Shown: positions 37,601 to 51,321 of the stretch, piece after piece
How the letters are laid out: every line of letters begins with the position of its first letter
Numbering within the stretch: position 1 is the stretch's first letter
Assembly (NCBI GenBank): GCA_013399895.1
Contig: VXBA01006210.1
Coordinates: 945,502-1,009,501 of the forward strand
DNA length: 64,000 nt
Direction of reading: 5' to 3'
Origin: Serilophus lunatus
Lineage: Eukaryota > Chordata > Aves > Passeriformes > Eurylaimidae
Notes under the pieces: generated by a model
What the model was told of the DNA's origin: nothing
Seen by the model: only the letters and a program-made list of their open reading frames with translations
The model's database searches: none
Made by a program: the position numbers and the translations under genes

Positions 37601-40600
37601 ATGGTGCTCTGAGATTTGGAATGTGACTACATGAATCATTGTTCTGATGACAAGTGCTGTTGATCAGCAGTGTATAAACAGAATAAAAAGATTTCCCTTG
37701 CACCAAATACTTTTTAGTTGAAAGGTAAGGAAGGAAACAGAAGGAGCTGGAAGAGACAGATCAGGAGATGAGGGTGAACTGGTGTCAGAGTATTCCCCTT
37801 CTCTCCTACTGTTTCTTATCTTAGCTCTGGTAGAGGCTGCCTGGCATTACTCTGAGATGTGATAATAAGACAGAAATTAAAAAGCACCAGATAAAAAAAG
37901 AATTTCCTAGTAGATACAAACAAATTGAAACCAATCTTCTTTCCTAATGCGCAAAAAGTTTAAACCATGCTGCCCATTAACAGCGATTAACACTGAGGGC
38001 TCAAGTCATGGTTTTTATTTCAAAATGTAATATTGTGATCTGTGTGGAAAAAAGCCCAAAGACAAGCTTTGTACCTTGTCAGGAAATGTCAGTTACATTT
38101 GTTTGCTTTGAACAGGGACATCCATCGCTGGTGAAAGCCTTGTCTCAAGTGTATGAGAGAGTTTGTGGGAGAAAGATTGATCCTCTCACGGATATCCTGG
38201 TGACTGTGGGAGCTTATGGATCTCTCTTTAGTACAATACAGGCATTAATTGAAGGGGGAGATGAAGTGAGTATTTATTGGAAATATTCACATATACTTGT
38301 GGAAATGAGAGTTTTCTTGTTTTCTTATTTGTCCACTTTTAAATATAAGTTAATGTTTGGGCATATCTCCATTTGTTTGATTTGTTACTATGTCATGTTA
38401 TTTTGTACATCTGACATACGATTTAGGAGACATCCTTTAAATGCCTTCTTTTCATTCACCAACTTACAAACAGCTTTCTTTCATAGTTATGGTACTTGTA
38501 GCAGTGTCTGTATCACTGTTACTGTTAGGTGACACAATACAAATTGATTTCTTATTCGAGGTAACACATGGGCTGTTGTGTGCAACTGATAACTAAGGGT
38601 GGTGCAAAGAGTTGTTGATGTTGGAGTAACTGTTACGTATCATGATCTGTGCCAGACTATTGCATTGTAGCATCATAGGTAGCAGAAAAGCAGAAAGTCC
38701 TTTAAAAAAAGGATTGTTAGTTTAATGTACTAGCTGTGATGACTTATCCATTCATTCTTTCTGATGTCTGCCTTTTTGACAATGATATTAGAAGTTGTTT
38801 TATGGGACTATTTCTATCCATAGTAGACAAAACGTTTTTGTGTTGTCATGCATTTTGCTTTCAGCGTTTTGTTTGTTTTGCTTGTATATTGTATCCTTAT
38901 CTGTTTCTTCCTTTTCTCCTGGTAGTCACTTCTCTTTTGTTTGTATTAGTTCTATTAGCCTTTGTTTTTGCGGTTTTTTGTTTGTTTTGTTTTTCTGTTT
39001 TCTAGCCTCTATGCGGTTTTTCTTGAATTTGTCCCCCTTTTCTACCTGAAAATTTTCATCTGATAAAATTTGAGGACTGCAGCTGAGATTTTGAGATACT
39101 TGGAAATCTTGGAATTTCATGGACAGAACTTGGGCAGCTGTGCTGTGGTTCAACAATTTGCTGTTGCTACCTCTCATCTTTGCATCTTTGCCTTGCACCT
39201 TCAAATCTGTGTGTAGAACTCAAGCATTCCTAATATTTTAAGTTAATAGTTGTAATGTGTAACTGTAGCCTCTGTGTGTTGTCAAAAATGAGTACTGGTT
39301 ATCATTCTTAGCCTGAAGGCATTTGTTGTGTGATGATCAAAAAGGAGGAATATTCTACAATGTTATATCATTATATCTGGAGCACTAGAAATGTTATCAA
39401 GTTATACCACCAAAGTAAATCTGGAAATATGATGGAATCATACCCATCTGTGTTTCTGATACTGATGATTTTAATTTCAGGTGATAATAATAGAGCCATT
39501 TTATGACTGTTATGAGCCAATGGTAAAGATGGCGGGTGCAAAGCCTGTTTTTATCCCACTGAGATGTGTGAGTAGCTTCTTAAAAATTATTTATCATATA
39601 AAGTTTCTCATCTGTACTCAGTAAAGTTTTATGAACACTTTCTATGTGATGCTTTTCTGTCAAGTTTCTCATAATATCCTATTATATAAAAATGAGATAG
39701 GTTGCTGTAGTTTAAGCCTGAGACAATGATAATCCAAAACTGACAGAATATTTTATTAGTATTAGAGATGTGACAATGGTTCTCATTTGCTCTAATTTCT
39801 ACATTCTGAAAGATGATAAAAATTACTTTTTTCAGTTTTCAGTGCAAGTAATGGAAGGGAGATCACATATTAGTAAAATTTCTGTATCTGTTGGTTTTCA
39901 AAAGATTTGGTTTCTGATCCCTTCAGCAACTCCTACAATGACAGAATACAATTTCTTTTTCAAAATCTGCTTGCTATGTAAGGACTGGTCATGCAGGAGA
40001 CATATTTACTATACATACAAATATTACCGGTTCCTTTACTGTTAAAAAGGACTAATTTTGTTATGGGTTAATTGTCAAATTGGTACTGCTGGCATTGTTC
40101 TGATAGCTTTCAAGGATTGTTCTGGATGCCAAGTGTTGGCCCTGTTACCCTTGCCTTGTGCAACTGGCAGCCTTGAATGGAGAGGGCTGAGGGGCTCTTT
40201 AGGCAGGACTGTTGCATGAAACCATAAAATCAGAACAACCCAGAGTGACAAAACCTCCAGAGTTGCAGTGGGAGTAGGTGAGACTGTTCCTCTGGGTGCC
40301 CTTCTTCTAAGGACATTTCAAATGACAGTATTCATCCAAGTATTTTCTGTTTCACAACCCTGTTTTTGGTCTGGTCCTCTCCCAGTCATGTGTAGGTGTC
40401 AGAAAGTTAGTGTGGCCACAGTCTATATTCTCCATACCAATTGGCCCTAACTTCTGTTATCCATGTGTAATGTCACAAGGACACTTGTATTGTATAGTGT
40501 ATAACTCCAGGGCCTCAGTGGTGCAGATTTTCAACTCTGTGGCCATTTTCATACGTTTAAGGAAGAAGAAAAGACCTTGAATCTCTTCGTGGTGATCAGT

Positions 40601-43600
40601 CTTCCCAGTCAATCATGTACACACTTGCTCTAGTGTTTGGCAAGGCCATAAACTCTTGCTTTGTGACTGGGCTTTCTGCTTTACACACTGTAATAATCTG
40701 CATGTGTGCCACAAGATCCTGGAAACCAATTCCTGCAGAGACTTTAATAAAGAGAGTGGCCAAGAGAGGACAGTCAGTGTCATAACAATTTACCTGGTGC
40801 TTAGGCTGCCCTGCCTGTTCCTAGAACTGCCTTCTTCTAGGAGAGCAGAACAGAGTGGATAGGTTGTCAAGAATGGTTATTAAAGTGTCCAAGGGTGATA
40901 AGTTGGGCTTCTCTCCTTAAGCTGTTGTATTCAAGTAATGTATACATTTATGATTTGTTTTGGGGTTTTTTTTAGAAAAATGATGGAAACTCTGCATCTA
41001 GTGCTGATTGGGTCTTAGATCCTGCTGAACTTGCAAATAAATTTAATTCCAAAACAAAAGCAATTATTCTGAATACTCCACACAACCCTATAGGCAAGGT
41101 AAGAGCCCTGCTTTAATACTACTGTAATTTAAAAGAATGCTTTAAATACTATAATTAATGCATTGTCCCTTACTTTTTTGTATCCCAGGTGTTTACCCGA
41201 GAAGAGCTCCAAGTAATAGCTGATCTCTGTATTAAACATGATACCCTGTGCATCAGTGATGAGGTGTATGAATGGCTGGTGTATAAAGGGAAAAAACACA
41301 TTAAAATAGGTACTGATTTTTTGTGGTATCTTAGAAGTGGTTTGTGGAATGATGCTGTAAGCTTGCCTCTTAGAGATAATGCTTGCTGGAAGGAGCTCAA
41401 ACGTCAAGCTTTGATTATTTTTCAATCTTTAAAGTCTAAGGAGGACAACCCCTCCCTCTGCTGAAAAGTATTTTGAAGAATAGTTTCCAAACAGAATTTT
41501 CAAAGCTCTTAAGTGACTATGGAGCAGATAACCACAGAAACCAGTGAGACTGATGCTCATAAGTCAGTTATGATCATATGGATATCCCATCCTTATTCAG
41601 TTACATTTTTGGCCATGACAAGTACAGTTGCTGTTGCTGTATGTATATTGGGCTGTGCTTTGCTAAAGAACTATTTGCTAAGAATAGAAGGAACAGAGAT
41701 TAGAACAACCTTCTCAAAGCATTGCAGATACAATTGATGAGGGAAATGGATAATAAGGAACACAATAAGTTTTGCTCCACTAATTATAAAAATTAAAAAA
41801 AGTATAAAGGTCTGCATGGAGGGTAGTGCATGAATGAGCAGTGTCCCTCCCAAATGCAGAGTCAGTGTTAAATAATTGACATTGGATTCAGCGAAGTCAG
41901 TTGCTGCAAGTGCAGTGTGAACGCATGTTTAAATTCCCAGGCAGTATTGCTGCGGGGGTAAAGCACCATCGCAAGAACAAACTAGAAAAACAAATATGAT
42001 GTAGTGTCTGTCCCTTGTTTACTTCTTGATCCCAGGTTTCCTGAAGCTAGTGGAATCAATCCCACTGTCTCAAAACAATTTAATCTAGTGCAAGTTACTG
42101 AACTGCTTCCCCAGTTCCATAATGGCTACAGATAAAGATTTATGTAAATGTTTCAAGTGTGGTGGTCTTGGTTTGGCTCTGCAGATTTATTTGAGCTGGC
42201 TCAAGTCCAAAACTTCTTTCTTATGTGTACAGATACTTTGTTTCTGAGGGTACCCTCTTGCATGAACTGTTTTTTATTGTCATAATGAAGGCACATTTCA
42301 GTTGTGTGCAATAGAAACACCTAGTAGAGAATAAACAATGAAATCAAGGCACACAAACATAAATTAGACAAGAGGCAGCTTAGCTTATTTTCCTGTCTTT
42401 GTCAGTGGTTAAATGCTGAATAACTATTGCTTCTATGCTTCAATTCCATGTTTGTAGAGTGGCAATAAAAGAAACTTTCAATTAGTGGGAGTAAAATCAT
42501 TGTAAAAGCTGAATCTTGGAAATAATAAAAAGGAAATTATGTCTAGCGTGACCTTACAATACTTATTAGCTCAGCTACACAATTGCTGATTATCCAGCTA
42601 CAGTACATTGATTATATTGGCCAGGCATATGAGTGTTTTGAGAGGTACCTAATTCCATGGCTGTTGTGGTTCTGTTAATAAATGAACCTTTCTCAAAAAC
42701 CTTCAGATATGGAAGAAGGGGAACATCTGAGTCACTGCATCCTAGCAAGTTAACACAGTAACTGATCATATGTCCCAACTGCAAAGTAAAATTAAAGCTT
42801 TCTTCATGGGCTTAGCAGTTATTTAATGCAAATAGCTGTACTCAGAACCAAAATCTGTGTGTGATGTAAGGTAATCCATTTCCCTTTGCAACAGTCACAG
42901 GTCCAAACACTGATGCTATCTGTCACACTTTGTCTTCTTAGTGGACAGATGATGAATTCTTAAGACATAGCAACCCCTTTGTTGTTAGCATCAGTATTGT
43001 CATCTAATGCTTCAAGAAAAAATATTTCCAGTTGAAAAGAAGCCATTCTGTACATTAGCATAAAATGTAAAAATACTGTGTAATGAAAATGCAAGTTAAA
43101 ACCTGGGAAGTTAGTCAGCTAGGTTTAGGTATATGTTCTCTAACAGACCCCATTATACTATCTTTAGTGTTAAAAGTACTAGAAAACATTCAGGGTAACA
43201 TTGTAAACAATAACATTATTTCAGTAAAAGAAATTAGATCTGTTCTTTTCTAACTTAAGTATCTTAGATTTGTTATTTCTTTTAAATCTAAGAAAAAAAA
43301 CCCAGTAAAAAATGAGTGTGTTATTTTACTGTTTATAAACTCTTGGTTTTCCATATTAACCTCTAAATATTCATCCACTGCACTGACACTTTGTTGTGGG
43401 AGATACAAAATGGATATTGCACCAATTTACAGGGTCTGATGGTGGTTCCTTAATACAATTTAACAGGGTTTGCTAGCCACAGATCATAAAATTAATACAG
43501 TCTTTGTACTGTCACTGAAGCAGTTTTCTGTAGCGTAGAGCACTTCATCATGTTTCTCATCATCTGACTTCTGTAAAACCATGGATCTCCTCTGAATAAT

Positions 43601-46600
43601 GATTAGGGTTGCACTGACAGATTTAGAGGTTGCATCTCATAACTGAGGATTCTGAACAAGCTGAGTGCCATCCCAGGTAACAGGCTTATTATATGTGTTA
43701 GTTTGCACTTCATTAGTTTTTAAATTGTAGACTTGCTTATATGACATCATATGACACTATATGGTTGCCATATGGCACAGGGAAATTTCCCTCTCTTGTT
43801 AAAACTTGTAAAATCTTCTTCCCCTGTGCTGCTGCTGTTGTTTGAAATGCTGTTACATTCTGTCTCCAAGGCTGAATACCTATGACTCTGTGGCAAAACA
43901 GTCTCGCTAGAGACCATTACTTTTGAAAGCCAATTCTTTTTGCAGTCTGTGAGAGGTAGTTTGGGTGCCTTTAGGAAGTGATCTATACTCTTGGTCTAGC
44001 TAGCTAGAAGGAGCATCTGTTCAAATTGCCTTTTTGTTTTCAAGGTCACAGAGCAGTTGAGTGAATATGGGTGGGCTAATAGGAATATAGCTTTCTTTCA
44101 TGCTGCTTGGTTTCTCTTCTTGGCAAGTTTCCTCAAAAAATTACATACATGTTTCCAAATAACTGCAAAGCCATATACCATGTCTAATGCAGATAACTGC
44201 TTCAAAAACTTCTGGGTGAAGTTCAGTGGTTTAATTTGTTCATTGGTCTCCCTAGAGAGGGGATTTAACAATTGATAGATTATTTGATGGTGGTTCTAGG
44301 ATACAAATGAGGTGAAGATGGATGTTGGTGACCACTGCAATTGCAATCTTGTCTAATTTTGTGTCTCAGACTTATGTGTGTCTGGATTTATCTGTTTCTA
44401 TTGAAAATTAATTAAGTTACAAAGTCCACATAGAGCTTCCTGGAAGCAGTATGCAGAAAAAATTTGCCAACTAGAGGAAGAGATTTTTCTTCTGTCATCT
44501 CCTTAAAAGGGAAACAAAGGGTTTTGATCTCCTATCAGATACAACTGGAGAGACAGAGACAGGCCTCCATGCACCCCTTAATCTTTGCAGACATCTTTAG
44601 CTAACTGCTATTGTCACTCAGTTCCAGGCCTGTTCAAATTACATAACACAGCATAATTTATTTACTCACTCTGCTAGTTTTCTGATTTCGGCTGTTGGGC
44701 TCTGGGTTAGAAGTCTTAGTAATTATTTTCTTTTTCTGATGTCTAAGACAGCCAGTGAGACTGAACTGGACAATTCTATTAAAGTGGGTTGCAGTTCCTG
44801 AGTTAATGTTGTGTGTCGTGCTATCATCAGGCATCAGAAATAATGCTGTCCTGAGGTGAATGTGTAGCCATTTCTTAGATCATATCTTTCTTGTTAATAA
44901 TTAATGCATTTTTGCTGATGATAACTAACATGTAGTTTTAAAACTGTGCCTCTTCTGCCTCTTCTCTCTCCTTTCATTAATTCTTACCTCCTTTTCATGC
45001 TAAAATGCATTGGCTTTGTTATAATTGTTGTAATTTTAGAATGTTTTCATTGCCTGCTTAAGGTGTTGCAATGATATATGAACATGCAGCTCTGAGCTAG
45101 GAGCAGTGCAGTTTTTTGATCTACATGGAATATGTGAGTGCACCCGTACCCGATTAATTTTATTTTATGTACAGCTACGTTGCCAGGTATGTGGGAAAGA
45201 ACAGTAACTATAGGAAGTGCTGGGAAGACATACAGCGTAACTGGCTGGAAGGTAAGAAAAATCAATATAAGAAGGTTATATAAACAACAGAATGCATTTA
45301 ATATACTAAAACCCCTCTTTTTTATGACCCTTGTTTTGAAAGCTTCTGGCAAATCTCCATGTCTGCAAAACATGACAGTACAATTCATCTGGAGCAGCTA
45401 CCCATCTTTGCCATGTTTTAATTATCTTCTTGTCTCTTGGTTGACAAGCTGTTGTGAGGGGAAAAAACTCACTATAAAAACCACTATGGTGTGATTTGTT
45501 CAAATCCAGTCAAGATTCTTGGAGAAAACATGGATGTTATGATATTTTAACTTCCCAGTTTTGTGATGATATTTTCTGATTGTGATAATGGTATGTTTTG
45601 TAATGGCTTATATTTCTGTAAAATATTTTGCTTGACTTTTAATGCATATCACAAAATAAACAAAAATATTTAACTATTTGGCAACTCAAGTCTTATTCAT
45701 CACTTGTGTTCAAACTGAACCATGGCATATATGATTAAGTAACAGGGGTTTTTTATGCTCAAACCACCTTTTACACAGGAGCTCAAGAGATAGAAAGATT
45801 CAAAAACAATTAGAAATAACATTTCTAGTGAAGGCTCAGTTTGACTTCTAATCCTTGTTATATCAATAGTTAAAAGTTTTCTTGGTACCCTATGAGAGAT
45901 AGGAATAAGAGAAATTATAACTGTTGTCTGAAATCTACAATTTTTTAAAGGCATCATTCAACAAACTTGATGTAAACCAGCTTTTTTAAATTCTTTCTGT
46001 ATACAAATTCAGTACGAATTCTTAAATAGAAAAAGTTGAGACAGTGGCTAATTTTCACTTTTAATTTTATTATGCATGCTTTCCTCCCCTAGCTTGGTTG
46101 GTCCATTGGCCCCGAGAACCTGATTAAGCATTTGCAAGTTGTTCACCAAAATACACTGTATACTTGCCCAACTCCATTACAGGTAGGTATAGATGAGGCA
46201 GAGAAGGTTCTTTTCTGCTATAGGAAAGCTGTGGCCTCACTGTAATAAAACAATAATCACAAGAATGCATGTTTAGTTGTCAATATACATATTCTGGGGT
46301 TTAAGAAGAGGAAACAAATTTAATCATCTCACCAGACATTTTAAAAAAACCTGTCTTGCAGATTCTTTCTTCTTTCACCTAAAAAATACTCTTTGCATAA
46401 AACATGGCAATCTTAATGGTTTCCTAGCATATAGAAGTTGTTACAATAAGATCTTGTTTTACTGAGCATTATCTCTGTCTACTAGTTTCTAGTATTCTGT
46501 GATACATTATTTTCAATAATTTAAATTCAGCTTCAATTCAAATTGTAAATCCTTGTGTCAAAGCCTGTGACTTCTGTACGTGATAAGTACCTAGCAAGAG

Positions 46601-49600
46601 ATTGGGTGCTTTGGGCGTTGCTACAGCACAAAGTAACAAACAAATTACAGCCTTGGATGTAGCTTGTGTCATTTGTTTGCTGATTTGCTTAATGATGGCC
46701 AGGATTGGATAAAAATCTAGGTGATTTCAGTAGGAAGTGTGTGAGTGTCTGAGTTTAGTGAGTGTTCATGGGTACTTTGAACGTTGGTTGTGTTTCCAGG
46801 AGGCTTTGGCACAAGCATTTTGGAGAGACTATAAACGCATGGATGACCCAGACTGCTATTTTTACTCGCTGTCTCGAGAGCTGGAAAGCAAACGTGATCG
46901 GATGGCTGAGCTACTTAAAGAAGCTGGACTAAAGCCTGTCATTCCAGATGGAGGATACTTTATGATTGTTGATGTTTCTACATTAAGTTAGTATAAAGTT
47001 TATTAAAAAAGTAAATGGAGTTAATCTGAAGATGCAACTTTCATTTTAAACTATATTATCTCTTTCTGTTCTTTTTTGTTCGTTTCTCTGTTTTTTCTTA
47101 ATCTGAATACCCTGAAGGCTCTTCAAGGCATTCTGTAAAGTGTACAATGCTACCAAAATTTTACAACACCTTATGGAAATTCAGGTTATGGTAAATTTGA
47201 AGGAAGAATTCCCACAGCTCAACCTTTTCTAGTTTCACATTTTTCATAACTGGTCTTAATGGCTTTTCATTTAGACAGAAATGTTTAAACACAGCTGGAC
47301 CTTGCAGCTTTACCATGTGTCAGAAAATTTTAGGTACTCCAGTTTCACAGATGAGAAAGCTGCAGTTGCAGGGATTATTGCTGTCCGTACAATAAATGTA
47401 TCTTCCACAGCCCAATAACCCAGACTTCAGGACTTCTTGGAGTACTGCATGGCTTTCTGCCAAGCTACATGTCTAATGAATGGTTCCTTTGGATGGAAAG
47501 CAAGTGGTCAGGTCAGAATGGAAAGATTCAATCCATTGACCTATTTCAATTGTTATGATTTAAAAATTATATATGAAAACAAAACCATACATCTTTATCC
47601 TTAAGTATTAGCTATAATAAAATGCTGTTAATGAATGCTTTCCCAATGGAGTCTAGGAAATCTTGCAACATATTTGTTTTAAATTTATTTTTTTTAGATG
47701 TGGATCTCTTTGATGTAGATGAGAAACAGCCTTATGATTATAAATTTGTCAAATGGATGATAAAATCTAAGGTAAGATATCTTAGTCATACTCTGGTTTC
47801 AGAAATGCTTTTTTATCAAAAGCAAGAGCAGTGCAACTTATTTATTAAATAATGTAGTAGAGATGTTCCATTCAAAATATCATTTGGTGTTGCTAATAAT
47901 GATGTGACTAAAATATTACTAAATATACTGAAAATGTACCCTGTAGGTTTGTGTTACAACTCAGCATTTTTCTTTCAGCATGCTTAAATTTACTTATACA
48001 AAAGTGTCTTTGAAACGTTTTGCCTCAGAACAGTAATTTGAATTTAAAAAAGCCTAGCTCGTGCATACAAACCCAAACCTTGTCATTCCATCATATATTG
48101 GGAGAGAGTCTTCTAGAAATGAATGAGTAAAAATCATCATGCTCAAAACAGGTTTTTTATACACATAGAAATAAGCAAATGCTATTTCTGTTTTATATTT
48201 CAGAAACTGTCAGCAATTCCTCTTTCAGCATTCTGTGGTCCTGAAACAAAGAAACAGTTTGAAAAATATATACGTTTTTGCTTCATTAAGGTAAATTTGT
48301 CTCCTGAAAATCAATACAGTACAGAAATCAGCAAGAAACTGTTGAGTGTTCCCCAGGATCTCTTGAGTTGAATGGTGTTAGGAACAGAAAGTTAGCTTGG
48401 TGTAAAATTCAGCACAAAGTAGCTTCAACTGTCTTTTTTACTGGAGGACTTTACACCATGAATATGGGTGGCCTGGCTAAGAAGGGCAACTGGAAGAGAA
48501 CATCTGGATGGGTAGCTCCTTTTCAGCTTACTATATTGACTTTTAAAAACATTCTTGACTAATGGTGACACTGAAAATTAATGAGACAGGTAAGCAATCA
48601 ATGGGATTTCTATAATCCAGAGCAGAGGGTAATTGTAGAGCAGAGTGCTGTGTCCCTTGGCCACTTGGTGTCCAACAGCAAAAACAGTAAAGAGGTTGCT
48701 TTCAAGTTTAGCTTGCTTGCCTGAAAATACAGTTTCACACAAGCTCCAAATTGCAAAATAAAACAAGTTTTTTGTCAGTTGGCTGATTTTTGCCATTTTA
48801 TGAACACATCCTTTATACATTTTCTTTGTCCTATTGAGTCTGTTTTTGAAAAAACTCAAAGACTTTGGGGACAGGTAGGTAAGCTTTGATAAGTCTAAAG
48901 GCCTAAGATGCTTCCGAATTGTTCTGTAACAAGACAGCTCTTGTGCAAATCCTTAACTGTTCTGTGTAAAGATCAGAACTTTAGCCTGAACCAGTAATGA
49001 AGGGGAGTTTCTCCACTTGTTACTTAGGCCTTTTGATAAGGTGTAAAGTCTGTGGTGTAAAATGAGCCACTAACAACCAGGATGAAACTTGCTGCCTGTC
49101 AACGTGCCTTGCCTGAGATGAGCAGCGCTAATCATTTCAAGTTAGACTACCTGTGTGACTCACCAGGCTACACAACTGGCCAGTGGACAGATTACCTATA
49201 TTTGGGGGGGACTATGTTTAAGTAGTTCACAGCATAACATAATTGCATGGAGATTAAAAAAATCCCAACTGCACATATAGGGATTAGGAAAGTATAGAGA
49301 CAAGCTAGCTCGTCTCCAAAATAGAACTGCCAAGTTACATCACTGCATTAATGCCAGGCATTTATATAAGTTTAATTTATGTAAGTTTATATATTGCTTT
49401 CATTAAATGTGATAGCATGAATGCTGAGAAAATATGTTAACTTTTAAATATATATAATAAATATTTTCAAGGAATCAGCATTGAATTCTTAAACTGTTAA
49501 TAAAAAACTGGTCAACAAGGCATTTACAGGATGCAAGTGAAACTGCCAAATACTGATTTAGGATGATGTAATGATGACTGCTTCTCTCTTCTAGAACTCT

Positions 49601-49699
49601 ATGCTTGCAGTAATGGTGCTGTTCCTTGTTTTGCAGAAAGACAGCACACTAGATGCAGCTGAAGTGATACTGAAGAACTGGAATAAACAGACAGTCTGA
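31538..49699 (+). CDS. KYAT3: KYAT3 (CCBL2), kynurenine/cysteine-S-conjugate aminotransferase 3, complete
   Basis: Join 31538-31636, 34784-34842, 35987-36131, 38116-38265, 39481-39567, 40976-41098, 41189-41309, 45175-45251, 46093-46182, 46800-46986, 47698-47771, 48204-48290, 49637-49699. All introns are GT-AG and phases agree, giving 453 residues (human 454, from memory). It is a fold-type I PLP enzyme that transaminates kynurenine to kynurenic acid, uses glutamine and other amino acids, and can beta-cleave cysteine S-conjugates. Residues 1-34 are an arginine-rich, acid-free presequence. Landmarks: QYTRGFGHP (about 96-104), VGAYGS (132-137), NTPHNPIGK (213-221, cofactor/substrate Asn217), SDEVYEW (244-250, Asp245 and Tyr248), [13 protein letters not shown] (275-287, PLP lysine 279), and RFCFIK (428-433, carboxylate-binding Arg428). 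All key residues are present. The segment after IPLR (CKNDGNSAS, about 180-188) differs from the mammalian version. Single-frame readings such as 38008-38532 and 41189-41464 are exons read into flanking introns. Confidence 0.97.
34149..34162. repeat. 14-bp perfect palindrome in KYAT3 intron
   Basis: ATCGGAATTCCGAT is its own reverse complement. It stands just before the 49-bp-period duplication at 34173-34260, in the intron upstream of the exon at 34784. No binding protein can be named from the sequence alone. Confidence 0.8.
34173..34260. repeat. two-copy local duplication, 49-bp period
   Basis: ATTTAAG plus CTGAATATCCAACAAAAACA and the following TACTCTGAT recurs 49 bases later with a few substitutions (GTCC for ATCC, TATT for TACT). 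It is a small intronic tandem duplication with no evident function. Confidence 0.8.
36946..37290. other. GC-richer island within a KYAT3 intron
   Basis: Inside the intron between 36132 and 38115, about 340 bases are clearly richer in G and C than the surroundings. They begin with a short CAG run (GAGAGCAGCAGCAGCAGCC) and contain isolated CpGs (TCGAGCGCAGCG near 37058, TCACGTGAATCGGC near 37257). I recognise no repeat family, exon or RNA. It may be an enhancer-like or old repeat-derived segment. Confidence 0.35.
41310..45174 (+). other. KYAT3: largest intron within the KYAT3 catalytic domain
   Basis: A 3.9-kb intron with donor ATAG|GTACTG and acceptor TTATGTACAG splits the Ala262 codon after its first base. 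It is AT-rich throughout. No gene, transposon or RNA was recognised, and short open frames inside it resemble nothing known. Confidence 0.75.
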
Positions 49700-50300
49700 T
49701 TTTTCATGTAAACTCTTCCATATGGTATAATTATCTAATAGTAGGATTTTTCAGTTGGAAATTGGAGAACAAATTCCTTGCTACAGTACAGAATTAATAT
49801 GCATTGTAAATAACATTTTGCTGCCACCTGCTGAGGAGTTAAAACAATTATTTACCTGAAATATGTGTAATGCAACTCAGAAGTTTTTTTCAGTCTTTTA
49901 AAAAAAATATTTTTTTCCTAAAAAAAAAATAAAAATCTATGGGATTCACTTATTTTACTGAAAAAAAATTGTAGGACTCTTTGTAAAATAAACAGAAGAT
50001 ACGGGTATTTTAAAGCTTAAAAGAAAAAAGTGGGAGATTTTTTTATGAGATAGTATAGGAACTAAAGAGAGAAACATCAGGGTTTGTGAAACCAAATAAC
50101 CTGCAGTAGAGGAAGATTTAGACATACTTCATATTAGATAATTGCAGTGACTTTCTACCTATCTGCCTACCTACCCTGTCTGTGCACAAATTGCATCAGT
50201 TTAAATAAAGTGAAAAGTGAAAGTTGCTTAATTAGTATTTTATTTTCCGCAATAGTCATGTGTTTTCTGAAAGTATTCAGTCTTCAATAAAATTATGAGT
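49700..50300 (+). other. KYAT3: KYAT3 3' UTR with four AATAAA signals
   Basis: After the TGA at 49697-49699, exact AATAAA hexamers occur at 49928, 49987, 50204 and 50286. Any of them could direct cleavage, giving 3' UTRs of roughly 0.25 to 0.6 kb. The one at 49987 is followed by T-rich sequence near 50038. The choice between them cannot be made from sequence. Confidence 0.6.
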
Positions 50301-50745
50301 GGCATCTAGAATAGGTATTCTATTTACTTATGTCTACCTATGTATTTATTACATGGTTGAATCTACAAAGCAAAATATGGAAGACTTCACTTTAAAGGCT
50401 CCTTCACTACCAGATGTACAGTGACATAATCAGTCCTGTCATTCTTTTTCTTACCATTTCATGATATTGGTAATTTCACACCAAAACTCTTTAGATCTAG
50501 GGAAATCATAGATATGGGCCTATTGCTGTGCTCTAGAGCTCAACTGGCTTTGTTTCAAGCATAGTAGATAATGGACTGTTTCAAAAGAGATCAGTGTGGA
50601 GAATTCCTTTCTTGAGAATTCCTTTTCTTGAGTTCCCTCTATGATCTTGTAATCTGTGGATGGGTTTTTCACTAGCAGAAGCAATCCAGGTAGGTAACCT
50701 CTTAAGGCTGTGTGCTTTGTTCTCCATGTTCTTTCTGTGTTCTGC

Positions 50746-51321
50746 TGTCCTGGTTTCAGCTGGGATAGAGTTAATTTTCTTCTCAATACCTGGTACAGTG
50801 ATGTGTTCTGGATTCAGTATGAGACTAATGTTGATAACACACTGATGGTTTGGTTGTTCCTAAGTCGTGTTTATCCTAAATCAAAGACTTTTTTGTGTCT
50901 CTTGCGTTGCCAGTGAGGAGGTACAAAAAAATCAAAAAAAACCCAAAACCCCTGGGTGGGAGCGTAGCTGGGATAGGTGAACCAAACTGGCCAAATGAAT
51001 ATTCCACATCATGCCAGTATATGAACTGGGGAGTTACCTGGAAGGGGAGGCTGATCAGGGTTCAACTGTGGGGTCTGAGATCAGTCAGTGAGTGGTGAGC
51101 AACTGTATTTTGCATCAATTGCATCAATTGGTTGTTTTTAACCCTTTTTATTATAATTATTTACTATTATTATTCTTTTTTACTTTGCTTCGATTATCAA
51201 ACTGTTCTTAGCCAACAGGTTTTACTTTTGATTCTGTTCTCCATTCCACCAGGCTGGGCAGGCAGGTGAGCGAGCGGCTGTGTGGGTGCTTAGCTGTCAG
51301 CTGGGCTTAAACCACAGCACA
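50746..51321 (+). mobile_element. solo LTR of an endogenous retrovirus
   Basis: The block begins TGTCCTGGTTTCAGCTGGGA and ends near TTAAACCACAGCACA, the ends of a long terminal repeat that is very common in bird genomes. It contains a TATA-like stretch near 51018 and T/A-rich sequence before the 3' end, where the LTR termination region would lie. No retroviral coding sequence or second LTR is present on either side, so this is a recombination-derived solo LTR. I could not find a clean target-site duplication. The copy is diverged. I favour an ERVL-like family but cannot fix the class. Confidence 0.8.

Noticed and set aside
38008..38532. 174-residue frame as a separate gene
   Set aside because: It is KYAT3 exon 38116-38265 read through into both flanking introns.
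41189..41464. 91-residue frame as a separate gene
   Set aside because: It is KYAT3 exon 41189-41309 read past its donor GTACTG.
28000..50000. RBMXL1-like retrogene within KYAT3 introns, as in mammals
   Set aside because: No RNA-recognition-motif coding sequence was seen; that retrogene is a mammalian insertion.
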